Positions 28,642-36,261 of a stretch of 64,000 nt of DNA are shown one piece after another. The DNA is taken from NCBI RefSeq assembly GCF_001832905.1, contig NZ_MKIR01000004.1:1-64000 (forward strand), in the 5' to 3' direction. The notes beneath the pieces are model-generated. The model made no database searches, was not told the origin of the DNA, and saw nothing but the letters and a program-made list of their open reading frames with translations. The position numbers were made by a program, and so were the translations under genes. The stretch is from Floricoccus tropicus (lineage in GTDB: Bacteria; Bacillota; Bacilli; Lactobacillales; Streptococcaceae). Every line of letters begins with the position of its first letter. Position 1 is the stretch's first letter.

Positions 28642-29203
28642 TGGCAACAATCATCTCAGCAATATCAATCATTGAACAACGCTTATCCATACTTATTGAC
28701 CTTAATCGCTGGTAAGCTTCTTCTTCACTTAAAGAATTTTCTTCCATGATTATTCCCTTAGCTTTTTCAATTATTTTACGGTCTGAAAGTTTTTTTGCTA
28801 ATTTGTTAACTTCTGACTTCAATTCTTGATTAACTTGACCATTTGCCATTGAGACTTCTATTGTTGGAATGAATGATTTTTCATCAACAGGTTTAACAAC
28901 GAAACCTCCGACTCCATATTTTTTGGCTTGCTCAATATAATGACGATCACTATGTGCAGACATAATTACAACAGCTTTTGCAAGTTTATCAGTCATTATT
29001 TTTTTGCTAGCTTTTAAACCATCCAATATTGGCATCTTTATGTCCATTATTACCAAGTCTGGTAATTGCTTTCTACAAATCTCGATTGCCGAAATACCAT
29101 CAGATGCTTCACCTACAACTTCATAGTTTTCATCTTCAAGCAAACCTCTAATATCCATTCTTGTTAGTGGCTCGTCGTCTACAATGACAATTCTTCCATT
29201 CAT
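28634..29203 (-). CDS. eutV: ANTAR-domain antitermination response regulator
   Basis: 189 residues. A receiver domain (1-120; acidic pair DD at 9-10, phospho-Asp54 in VIMDIKMP, Lys near 103) is joined by a coiled helix to a C-terminal ANTAR domain (about 128-185; KAKGIIMEENSLSEEEAYQRLR). Phosphorylated EutV binds paired RNA hairpins and prevents termination. Four matching targets are visible in this island. The gene lies 17 bases after eutS with no promoter seen, so its own expression should depend on the EutX/eutG leader. Confidence 0.96.
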   Translation of the reverse strand: MNGRIVIVDDEPLTRMDIRGLLEDENYEVVGEASDGISAIEICRKQLPDLVIMDIKMPILDGLKASKKIMTDKLAKAVVIMSAHSDRHYIEQAKKYGVGGFVVKPVDEKSFIPTIEVSMANGQVNQELKSEVNKLAKKLSDRKIIEKAKGIIMEENSLSEEEAYQRLRSISMDKRCSMIDIAEMIVAND

Positions 29204-29220
29204 ATTGTTACATCCTTTTG

Positions 29221-29586
29221 CTAAGTTTTAGTTATATCTATTCTAGGAAATCCTAGGATTTGATTTAGGCCTCTTACGACTTCTCTCAAAGCACTTTCTA
29301 CAGAAGATATATCTCCTGTAATAACTACAGAACCACTAAATCTATCTATAAAACCTATTGTAACATCTCCCGATTTTGTTGCAATATCTACTGCAATAAT
29401 TGCTGCCTCACTTGGAGTGATTGTCATAATTCCAATAGCATCATTTTTAACATCCATAAGACCTAGTTTTTCATACAGTTCTACTGTTGGATTAGCAATG
29501 ATGTGAGCTAAAGTAATTTGTTTACCAGGAACATATTCCTGAATCATACGTTGCTTTTCACCAGAACTATTTAATAAATCATTCAT
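29221..29586 (-). CDS. eutS: Microcompartment shell protein, bent-hexamer type
   Basis: 121 residues: a short N-terminal extension, then a permuted BMC domain ([29 protein letters not shown] ... [41 protein letters not shown]). The fit to EutS/PduU is good. It follows eutG with a one-base gap. Confidence 0.95.
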   Translation of the reverse strand: MNDLLNSSGEKQRMIQEYVPGKQITLAHIIANPTVELYEKLGLMDVKNDAIGIMTITPSEAAIIAVDIATKSGDVTIGFIDRFSGSVVITGDISSVESALREVVRGLNQILGFPRIDITKT

Positions 29587-29587
29587 A

Positions 29588-30715
29588 CTAAATTACTTCC
29601 TTGAGAATTTGTTTTATATCATTAGTTGTCGGTACTACTGGATTAGTAGCAGTACATCCATCTTTCAAAGCAGCTATAGCGACTTCATTTTCAGAATTTA
29701 AGTATTCTTCTTTTGGTAAACCTGTGTCCGTTAATCTTGAAGGGATTTTAAGTTTCCTATTCAATTGCTCAATCAATCGTACAAGTTTCTTAGTTCCCAT
29801 CCTTGGATTATAGCTCTCTTTAGTGATTGCAGAAGCAAGTTTACTGTATCTGTATGCAATATCTTCATTAATTTCTTGCCCTGATAACATTCCTGCATTA
29901 TATAGAATTACCTTTGGTAATAAAATTGCATTTAATCTTCCATGGGCTATATGGAAACGACCACCTAAAGAATGAGCAAGTCCGTGATTAAGTCCTAAAG
30001 ATGTTGTATTAAAAGCCATACCAGCCATCGTTGATGCATTATGCATCTTCTCACGAGCCTGATAGTTATTTCCATTTTCAAAACAGATAGGTAAATAGGT
30101 GAATACTAATTTAACAACTTTTTCACACAATGCATCTGAAAAATCATTGTACTTAGTTGAAACATATGATTCAATCACATGAGTCAACACATCCATTCCA
30201 GTATCAGCAGTTATGTGAGGAGGTATTGATAATAAAATATCAGTAGCCAAAATGGCTTCATCAGGCTGAATTTCATCTGTAACCAAAGGATATTTTTGTC
30301 CTTTTGTTTCATCTGTTATTACAGAAAAATTTGTTACCTCTGACCCTGTACCACTAGTTGTTGGAACTGCTATGAAAGTAACATTTTCAGTTACTCCAGT
30401 TTGAGCTCCAAAATAATTCATCCCTTTTGCAGCATCAATAACTGAGCCGCCTCCTATAGCAAGAATCATACTTGGCTTTAATGTTTTCATTGCATCAATT
30501 CCTGCAATTAGTACACTTATTGGAGGATCTGGAGTTACCTCTGAAAAAATTTCATAATCATTTGTTGAATCAATCATGCTAACTACTTTTTCAAAACTTG
30601 GTAAGTTTTTCATTGCTTGATCAGTTACTACAAAAATTCGTTCATTTTTTAATTCAGCTAAACGTTGTAAAGAATCGCTACCTATCCAAAGCTTTGTTGG
30701 ATAGTTAATTTCCAT
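29588..30715 (-). CDS. eutG: Iron-type alcohol dehydrogenase
   Basis: 375 residues of the Fe-dependent alcohol dehydrogenase family: NAD motif [11 protein letters not shown] (about 90-100), [12 protein letters not shown], and the metal-ligand region [25 protein letters not shown] (His residues near 260-280). It reduces acetaldehyde to ethanol, regenerating NAD+ for EutE inside the shell. It is the first gene after the EutX-like RNA and has its own attenuator. Confidence 0.93.
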   Translation of the reverse strand: MEINYPTKLWIGSDSLQRLAELKNERIFVVTDQAMKNLPSFEKVVSMIDSTNDYEIFSEVTPDPPISVLIAGIDAMKTLKPSMILAIGGGSVIDAAKGMNYFGAQTGVTENVTFIAVPTTSGTGSEVTNFSVITDETKGQKYPLVTDEIQPDEAILATDILLSIPPHITADTGMDVLTHVIESYVSTKYNDFSDALCEKVVKLVFTYLPICFENGNNYQAREKMHNASTMAGMAFNTTSLGLNHGLAHSLGGRFHIAHGRLNAILLPKVILYNAGMLSGQEINEDIAYRYSKLASAITKESYNPRMGTKKLVRLIEQLNRKLKIPSRLTDTGLPKEEYLNSENEVAIAALKDGCTATNPVVPTTNDIKQILKEVI

Positions 30716-30733
30716 CTCTTTCTCCTTTTCTTA

Positions 30734-30816
30734 CAAAAATAAGAGGCTAAAAATAAGCGTGTAAAAAAACACTCATTCTTAGCCTCTTTGCTTTTAAAAA
30801 GTACAACATTGTACTT
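30734..30816 (-). promoter_or_regulatory. ANTAR dual-hairpin attenuator before eutG
   Basis: P1 (30799-30816) is AAGUAC/GUACUU with loop AAUGUU; P2 (30781-30792) is AGC/GCU with loop AAAGAG. Both loops have A1 and G4. P2 overlaps a terminator (30734-30789; AAGAGGCTAA/TTAGCCTCTT with T run). This second element lies downstream of the pair inside the EutX-like RNA and would directly gate eutG-S-V-W. Confidence 0.9.
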
Positions 30817-30844
30817 CAATATTCAGTTATATTAGCAACATATT

Positions 30845-31120
30845 AAAAAGACAGGCATATTGGCACGACTTTGTGCCTTAGTTACACCATTGTACAGTAT
30901 GCCCATTGCCGATAAAATATACTTAACACTAAAACAGTGCTAGCAATGGACATCATGTTGCGGATGAGTCCTACTGCTTTGACCACGAAACAGTAGCACA
31001 CAGCATTATTAATAAAAAGACCTGACTTTAAGCTTTCGCTTTTCACAGTGGCGGGACCGCGTTGGATTTTCACCAAACTTCCATTTATAAATAATGTTTT
31101 TTAGTTATGATATTCTATCT
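30845..31120 (-). ncRNA. eutX: EutX/Rli55-like riboswitch small RNA
   Basis: Downstream of a strong promoter the transcript holds a B12 aptamer, a possible B12-dependent terminator (about 30928-30945), and then an ANTAR pair: P1 (30883-30894; UAC/GUA, loop AAUGGU) and P2 (30862-30877; GGCAC/GUGCC, loop AAAGUC). An outer stem GGCATA (30898-30903)/TATGCC (30854-30859) and a T run close the element. In E. faecalis and Listeria such an RNA, made in full only without B12, captures EutV and keeps eut genes off. Position between the adenosyltransferase and eutG matches. Confidence 0.9.
31005..31105 (-). promoter_or_regulatory. Cobalamin riboswitch aptamer (EutX-like RNA)
   Basis: Classic B12 elements on the minus strand: GGTGAAAATCC, then GCGGTCCCGCCACTGTGA with an exact GCCACTG B12 box, then AAAGTCAGG. 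Confidence 0.93.
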
Positions 31121-31126
31121 GACAAC

Positions 31127-31155
31127 AGTATAATTTATAGTATAATATTTGTCAA
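31127..31155 (-). promoter_or_regulatory. Promoter of the EutX-like RNA / eutG operon
   Basis: TTGACA (31150-31155), 17-base spacer, TATACT (31127-31132): near-consensus sigma-70 promoter just upstream of the aptamer, overlapping the end of the adenosyltransferase gene region. Confidence 0.85.
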
Positions 31156-31168
31156 TAGTTTTTTGTAA

Positions 31169-31723
31169 TCAATGGAAAACTTTTATATTTCTTCGATATG
31201 AAATATCTTTTTTTCCGTCTCTATTATTAACATATCTAGCCAGAGCGTAGAAATAATCAGATAATCGATTTAAAAATTTTACAACTTCGTCATTTATTTC
31301 AGATAAATTTTGAAGTGAAACAACTTCCCTTTCAACTCTCCTAACCATAGCACGCGCATAATGAAGTTTTGCTGCTAAAGGAGAACCACCAGGTAATATA
31401 AACTCAGTTATTTCCGGAGTGTTTTCTGAATAATAATCAATTCTCTTCTCCAACCATCTTGTGTACGTCTCTGACATCCTATAACCTCGACTAGCATTCG
31501 GAGTCGCAAGATCTGTTCCACAGTCAAAAAGAATTTGTTGAATCTCCTCAAGTTCTGCTCTTACGTCACGATAATAGGGCATATCACTTAGAATGACACC
31601 TATATAAGAATTAAACTCATCAACAGATCCATAAGCTGATACGCGAGGTGAGTCCTTTCGAACACGTTCCCCACCAATAATACTAGTTGTTCCTTTATCA
31701 CCACTTTTAGTATAGATTTTCAT
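31169..31723 (-). CDS. pduO: Cob(I)alamin adenosyltransferase, PduO type
   Basis: 184 residues. N-terminal ATP-binding stretch YTKSGDKGTTSIIGGERVRKDSPRV and the C-terminal RAMVRRVEREV helix are diagnostic of PduO-type enzymes; it is unrelated to enteric EutT although it fills that role in the eut operon. It makes the adenosylcobalamin needed by EutBC. It follows eutP by 14 bases, in the same attenuated transcript. Confidence 0.95.
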   Translation of the reverse strand: MKIYTKSGDKGTTSIIGGERVRKDSPRVSAYGSVDEFNSYIGVILSDMPYYRDVRAELEEIQQILFDCGTDLATPNASRGYRMSETYTRWLEKRIDYYSENTPEITEFILPGGSPLAAKLHYARAMVRRVEREVVSLQNLSEINDEVVKFLNRLSDYFYALARYVNNRDGKKDISYRRNIKVFH

Positions 31724-31737
31724 ATATTCTTCCTTTC

Positions 31738-32172
31738 CTAATCATCATCTGATAAATATTCAATTAACTGCTCCATACCCTCACCTGTTGTTGACGATAC
31801 TCTGAAGATTTCTCTAGCACCTGCAATTCTTAGCTGTCTTTCAATTTTTTCAATTTCATCACTTGTTGCCAAATCAATTTTACTTATTACTCCAATACAT
31901 GGTTTATTAAAAGCTGAGGCAAATTGTGGTGAAAAAGTTTGTATTTTTTCCACAGCACTAGCTATTAAGACGAGTAACTCTGCATCTGCAGCTGTAATCA
32001 ACAGTGCACTATATAAATTTCTGTGTTGAATAAATTCTCCCGGAGTATCAATTACATCTGAGTGAAATTGTATTGCCTGTGTCTTATTATATTTAAGTTC
32101 TTGTCCATGAAGATACTGAGTTAAGGTTGTCTTCCCACAACCAATTGCACCCATTAACATTATTTTTTTCAA
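31738..32172 (-). CDS. eutP: EutP-like small GTPase-fold protein
   Basis: 144 residues from the TTG at 32172, chosen because AAGGGG lies six bases upstream and the product then begins MKKIMLMGAIGCGKTTL like known EutP. An ATG at 32217 lies inside the terminator hairpin and is unlikely. Walker A GAIGCGKT (9-16), DTPGEF switch segment and SKID base-recognition motif are present. EutP of enterics has been reported to act as an acetate kinase; a GTPase role is also possible. It is the first gene of an ANTAR-controlled transcript. Confidence 0.88.
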   Translation of the reverse strand: MKKIMLMGAIGCGKTTLTQYLHGQELKYNKTQAIQFHSDVIDTPGEFIQHRNLYSALLITAADAELLVLIASAVEKIQTFSPQFASAFNKPCIGVISKIDLATSDEIEKIERQLRIAGAREIFRVSSTTGEGMEQLIEYLSDDD

Positions 32173-32198
32173 AAAGCACCCCTTCATTAATACTAAAC

Positions 32199-32268
32199 AA
32201 AAAAGCCAGTATCCCATTTACTTATAGGATGACTGACTTCATTGTCTAATCGATTTGACTTCGCTGTC
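32199..32268 (-). promoter_or_regulatory. ANTAR dual-hairpin attenuator before eutP
   Basis: P1 (32257-32268) is GAC/GUC with loop AGCGAA; P2 (32235-32246) is GAC/GUC with loop AAUGAA; both loops have A1 and G4. P2 overlaps a terminator (32199-32238; AGTCAGT/ACTGGCT plus AUCC/GGGAU and six T). Confidence 0.88.
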
Positions 32269-32279
32269 TATTTGCATAA

Positions 32280-32308
32280 ATCGTAACATATAAGCTAATA
32301 GTTGTCAA
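32280..32308 (-). promoter_or_regulatory. Promoter of eutP
   Basis: TTGACA (32303-32308), 17-base spacer, TACGAT (32280-32285), just past the cbiB stop. Confidence 0.75.
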
Positions 32309-32327
32309 ATTCAATTATATTTATAGA

Positions 32328-33299
32328 CTATATGAAACAATTTATCATTATAATCATTGTCTTTAATAATCCAAAAATGAAAAATGAAATGATAACTGAT
32401 AGATATAAAATTTTATTTGTCTTCAAAATATCACTTGATTCCACATTTCTTATATCATCTCCAATGTATGGTTTATAGATTTCTACCCCATGATACACGT
32501 GACTACCACCAAGCTGAATACCTAATACTCCAGCAACTGCAGCTTCTGGATAGCCACTATTAGGGCTCTTATGTTTACGACAGTCCCTAAAACCAATTCT
32601 TACACAATTCTTATAATCTAGCTCCATGATATAACTTGCACAGATCATAAAAATTAAAGTAAGTCGTGCGGGAATATAATTAGCAAAATCATCGACTTTC
32701 GCAGAGATGAATCCAAGATCTATATATTTTGGTGTGGTATATCCGACCATTGAGTCTAATGTATTTATAGCTTTATAAACCATGGCAAGTATTGGTCCTC
32801 CAATAAAAAGATACATTAGAGGAGCAATGCCACCATCACTAGTGTTTTCCGCAATTGTTTCAATCGTTGCATTAATTATTTCTTTTCTTGTCAGTTGGCT
32901 AGTATCTCTACCAACTATCATACCAACTTGCCTTCTAGATTCTGATAATGTTTTATTAATTAAGCTATCATATACTTTCTTACCCTCATTTGCTAATCCT
33001 TTAATTGAAAGAGTTGTATAACTAAGGTAGACATAGACCAGGGCTCCTATATAAATATTTATTTTGTAAGCTATAAGTAGTAATACATATGTTACCAATC
33101 CTGACAGAGCAACCGTTGTCAACCAAAGTATCAATCCTAAAAATCTCATTTTTTTTGAACAATAATCTTGTCTAACAAATTTATTCTGAAACCAATATAT
33201 ATAATTTCCCATGATTTTCACTGGATGAGGCCAGGAATATGGATCTGCAATAAAAAAATCAAGTAATAAGGCAATCCCAATATAAAATATACTTTTCAT
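32328..33299 (-). CDS. cbiB: Adenosylcobinamide-phosphate synthase
   Basis: 323-residue membrane protein of the CbiB/CobD family: DFFIADPYSWPHPVKIMGNYI near the N-terminus, RDTSQLTRKEIINATIETIAENTSDGGIAPLMYLFIGGP in the middle, SPNSGYPEAAVAGVLGIQLGG near residue 245. It links cobyric acid to aminopropanol (phosphate) to give cobinamide (phosphate). Last gene of cobQ-cobD-cbiB. Confidence 0.94.
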   Translation of the reverse strand: MKSIFYIGIALLLDFFIADPYSWPHPVKIMGNYIYWFQNKFVRQDYCSKKMRFLGLILWLTTVALSGLVTYVLLLIAYKINIYIGALVYVYLSYTTLSIKGLANEGKKVYDSLINKTLSESRRQVGMIVGRDTSQLTRKEIINATIETIAENTSDGGIAPLMYLFIGGPILAMVYKAINTLDSMVGYTTPKYIDLGFISAKVDDFANYIPARLTLIFMICASYIMELDYKNCVRIGFRDCRKHKSPNSGYPEAAVAGVLGIQLGGSHVYHGVEIYKPYIGDDIRNVESSDILKTNKILYLSVIISFFIFGLLKTMIIMINCFI

Positions 33300-33315
33300 A
33301 TTTCACTTTCTATTT

Positions 33316-34395
33316 TTAAAGATTCTCACTCATAATTTTATTTAAAGTATTAATAAAATAAATATTTTCTTCATGTGTCCTCACTGCAATTCTATAATAC
33401 GTTTTGGAAAGATTTTTGAAGTTCTCACATGATCTTATTAAAATACCATTTTTCATCATCTTATCTTTCAAATCCAAATCGTTTTTCCAACAAAAGAATA
33501 AAAAATTTGTAACCGAAGGATATAAAATAATATCCTGAACTTTTTCTAAATTTTCCACCAAATAATTACGCTCTTTATTAACATAAGAGATGCTTTCCTT
33601 GATAAATAAATTATTTTTCAACATTGCTTGACCAATTTTATCAACAAAAGTATTTATTCTCCACGGGACAGATGCTTCTTCCATTTTTTTTAAAATATCG
33701 TAGTTACTTGTCAACAAATACCCAAGTCTAAGACCTGGAATAGCAAAAATTTTTGTCAGAGATCTGATGATAAAAAGGTTAGGGTTTTCGTCTACTTTGT
33801 TAATTAATGAGTTCTGTTGATCATCTACAAAATCCATAAATGCTTCATCAATTATAAAATTAATATTTTTTAATTGACAATAATTTAATATTACTTCAAG
33901 TTGGCTGAACTTAATTACATCACCTGTTGGATTGTTAGGATTACATAACCAAATTGTATCTACCTTTTCAATATTTAATAGATCAATAATTTTTGTTTCA
34001 TCAATTATAAAATTTTCTCTTTCCATAGAAAAATAGACTACTTCTCCATCTACTAATTTTATTGCTTCTTCATACTCAGAAAAAGTAGGACTCAAAATTA
34101 ATACTTTTTTACTTTTAAGGGAGGCTGGCAACATATAGATAATCTCAGATGCTCCATTACCAAGAAAAATCTGATCTGATTTACATGAATGATGAATCGC
34201 AATTAAATTCTTAAGCGATTTGTAATTGATATCAGGATAATGAATAATGTTATCAATATTTTCAATAATAACTTTTTTTATTTCTCCAGAGAGTCCTAAA
34301 GGGTTTATATTTGCTGAAAAATCTATAATATTTTTGGGTTCAATTTTATATTTTTCTGCCATTTCTAAAATATTTCCACCATGTACTTTAACCAT
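33316..34395 (-). CDS. cobD: Threonine-phosphate decarboxylase
   Basis: 359-residue PLP enzyme of the aminotransferase I/II fold. PLP Lys is in SLTKIFAIPGLRLGYL near residue 220; WLCNPNNPTGD and IDEAFMDF are family motifs; HGGNILEMAEKY opens the protein as in CobD. Related HisC is the alternative, but the N-terminus and position between cobQ and cbiB favour CobD. It makes (R)-1-amino-2-propanol phosphate for CbiB. Confidence 0.9.
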   Translation of the reverse strand: MVKVHGGNILEMAEKYKIEPKNIIDFSANINPLGLSGEIKKVIIENIDNIIHYPDINYKSLKNLIAIHHSCKSDQIFLGNGASEIIYMLPASLKSKKVLILSPTFSEYEEAIKLVDGEVVYFSMERENFIIDETKIIDLLNIEKVDTIWLCNPNNPTGDVIKFSQLEVILNYCQLKNINFIIDEAFMDFVDDQQNSLINKVDENPNLFIIRSLTKIFAIPGLRLGYLLTSNYDILKKMEEASVPWRINTFVDKIGQAMLKNNLFIKESISYVNKERNYLVENLEKVQDIILYPSVTNFLFFCWKNDLDLKDKMMKNGILIRSCENFKNLSKTYYRIAVRTHEENIYFINTLNKIMSENL

Positions 34396-34417
34396 AATAA
34401 TTCCTCTTCTGAGTTTT

Positions 34418-35923
34418 TTAAATCGATTGCCCTTCTAAAATTTTGTAAACTTTTTTCATATCAATGTTATCTCTAACTAAATTCGCTAATTTATCATATT
34501 CTTGATTTTTAAAGTCATTATAGTCCATTGAAAGATGTGTTATTGGTAGTAATCCTTTATAAACACGAACTTGATTTAAAAAGTCTCTTCTCCATTCTCT
34601 ATTATCAAAAATTCCATGTAGATATGTTCCTTGAACCTTTAAATCTGAACTCATAGCTCCATCTAATCGATTTGTCTTATGATTATTTTCAAAGTCAATA
34701 ACTGAAAATGCACTTTCTTTATTATTAACAGTTTTTCCCATATGAATTTCATAGCCCTTAACTTTATAATTTTTATTTTCAATAATTTTCCCTTCGGATT
34801 GTGTTGTAGTTTTGGTATCTGTAAAAACTGTGTCAACATTCAATAATCCTAAGCCACGAAGAAATTCACAATTCCCTTCTGTTTTCAACGGGTTACTTAG
34901 ACTACTACCTAGTATTTGATATCCTCCGCATATTCCAAATATTGTAGCTCCTTTTTCTCTTAATGAAATAATTTCTTTGTCAAAGCCGCTATTTTTTAAA
35001 TATTGCATGTCTGCCATCGCATCTTTACTCCCTGGTAAGATAACAATGTCCGGATTACCAATATTATCTCCCGGCAAAACATACCTTACTGATACATCCT
35101 CTTCCATTTCAAGGCTCTTAAAATCAGTAAAATTAGACATTTTATTTAATGCAATTACTGCAATATCCAGATCTTTTTGATAGTTGAACTGACGATTAAT
35201 ATTATAAAGAGCCATACTATCTTCATCTTCAATATCAAATTTCCCATATGGAATTACGCCAATAACCGGTACACCTGTTAAATCTTCTATCATTTTTAAA
35301 CCAGACTCAAGTAAAGAAATATCACCTCTAAATTTATTAATAATAATTCCTTTGATTCTTTCGCTATCCTCTTTTTCGAGAATTTTTATTGTCCCATATA
35401 TTGAAGCAAATACACCTCCCTTGTCAATATCAGCAACTAGTATTACCGGAGAATCAGCGATTTTTGCCATGCCCATATTCACAAAATCATCTTTATTCAA
35501 ATTGATTTCCGCGGGACTGCCAGCCCCTTCAATTACAACAACATCGTTCTCTAAAGAAATTTCTTTATAAATATTACTAATTTCCTCAATTAATACTGGC
35601 TTGAAAGCAAAATAATCCACAGCATCCATATCTTTTAATACTTTCCCTTTATAAATAACTTGAGATTTTGTATCAGAAGTAGGCTTTAATAGTATGGGAT
35701 TCATTCTAACATCTGGTTCTACTCCTGCTGATTCTGCCTGAAAAACTTGAGCTCTTCCCATCTCATGGCCATCTGAAGTAATGTAGGAATTTAAAGACAT
35801 GTTCTGAGATTTAAACGGGAAGGATCTTAACCCATCTTGCCAAAAAATTCTACATAATGCTGCTACAACTATACTTTTCCCTGCATCAGATACCGTTCCT
35901 TGAATCATGATACTCTTTCCCAT
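34418..35923 (-). CDS. cobQ: Cobyric acid synthase
   Basis: 501 residues from ATG 35923, where the usual MGKSIMIQGTVSDAGKS (ATP loop) begins and GAGAGGAAG precedes. An open frame 47 codons further upstream crosses the leader hairpins and is not believable. The C-terminal glutaminase half has Cys332 in GICGGYQILG. It amidates adenosylcobyrinic a,c-diamide at four side chains using glutamine. Earlier corrin-ring genes are not in the window. Confidence 0.95.
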   Translation of the reverse strand: MGKSIMIQGTVSDAGKSIVVAALCRIFWQDGLRSFPFKSQNMSLNSYITSDGHEMGRAQVFQAESAGVEPDVRMNPILLKPTSDTKSQVIYKGKVLKDMDAVDYFAFKPVLIEEISNIYKEISLENDVVVIEGAGSPAEINLNKDDFVNMGMAKIADSPVILVADIDKGGVFASIYGTIKILEKEDSERIKGIIINKFRGDISLLESGLKMIEDLTGVPVIGVIPYGKFDIEDEDSMALYNINRQFNYQKDLDIAVIALNKMSNFTDFKSLEMEEDVSVRYVLPGDNIGNPDIVILPGSKDAMADMQYLKNSGFDKEIISLREKGATIFGICGGYQILGSSLSNPLKTEGNCEFLRGLGLLNVDTVFTDTKTTTQSEGKIIENKNYKVKGYEIHMGKTVNNKESAFSVIDFENNHKTNRLDGAMSSDLKVQGTYLHGIFDNREWRRDFLNQVRVYKGLLPITHLSMDYNDFKNQEYDKLANLVRDNIDMKKVYKILEGQSI

Positions 35924-35941
35924 TATTTTTTCTTCCTCTCT

Positions 35942-36075
35942 AAAAAAACTACCAATTCTCACGAAAAGGTAGCTGACTATCATATTATGATCTGTGAGTC
36001 GTCCTACTTTTCTGTGACAAATTACAAAATTGTGTCCACATTGACAACTACAAATATTTATCAAAACATCATTGT
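35942..36075 (-). promoter_or_regulatory. Attenuator leader of cobQ-cobD-cbiB
   Basis: The leader holds a hairpin UGUC/GACA with loop AAUGUG (about 36032-36045), matching the first ANTAR-type hairpin of the eut leaders. A terminator, CTACC/GGTAG plus seven T (35942-35972), follows. GAAAAGTAG (about 36003-36011) can instead pair with CTACCTTTTC of the terminator, giving a competing stem. A clean second ANTAR hairpin is not seen, so the trigger is uncertain. Confidence 0.6.
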
Positions 36076-36083
36076 TTTATATA

Positions 36084-36111
36084 ATTATAATATCTAAAAA
36101 TTTATTGTCAA
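36084..36111 (-). promoter_or_regulatory. Promoter of cobQ-cobD-cbiB
   Basis: TTGACA (36106-36111), 16-base spacer, TATAAT (36084-36089). Confidence 0.85.
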
Positions 36112-36160
36112 TGAAATTAATGGTTATAACTAAATATTGCTTCAAAAGTCTAGAAATAAA

Positions 36161-36241
36161 AATTTTTACATTTTTTGGTAAATGTAAAAAATAATTATAA
36201 AAAGCTATTAAACCATAAATTCTAATGGTTTAATAGCTTTT
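36161..36241 (-). terminator. Tandem terminators of ylxM-ffh
   Basis: Two hairpins: AAAAGCTATTAAACCAT/ATGGTTTAATAGCTTTT (36200-36241), then TTTTTACATT/AATGTAAAAA (36161-36191). Together they separate ffh from the cobalamin island. Confidence 0.9.
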
Positions 36242-36261
36242 AAATTTTTAAATTAACAATA

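Noticed and set aside
35924-36064. 47-codon N-terminal extension of cobQ
   Set aside because: It runs through the terminator and promoter-proximal hairpins; the family N-terminus begins at 35923.
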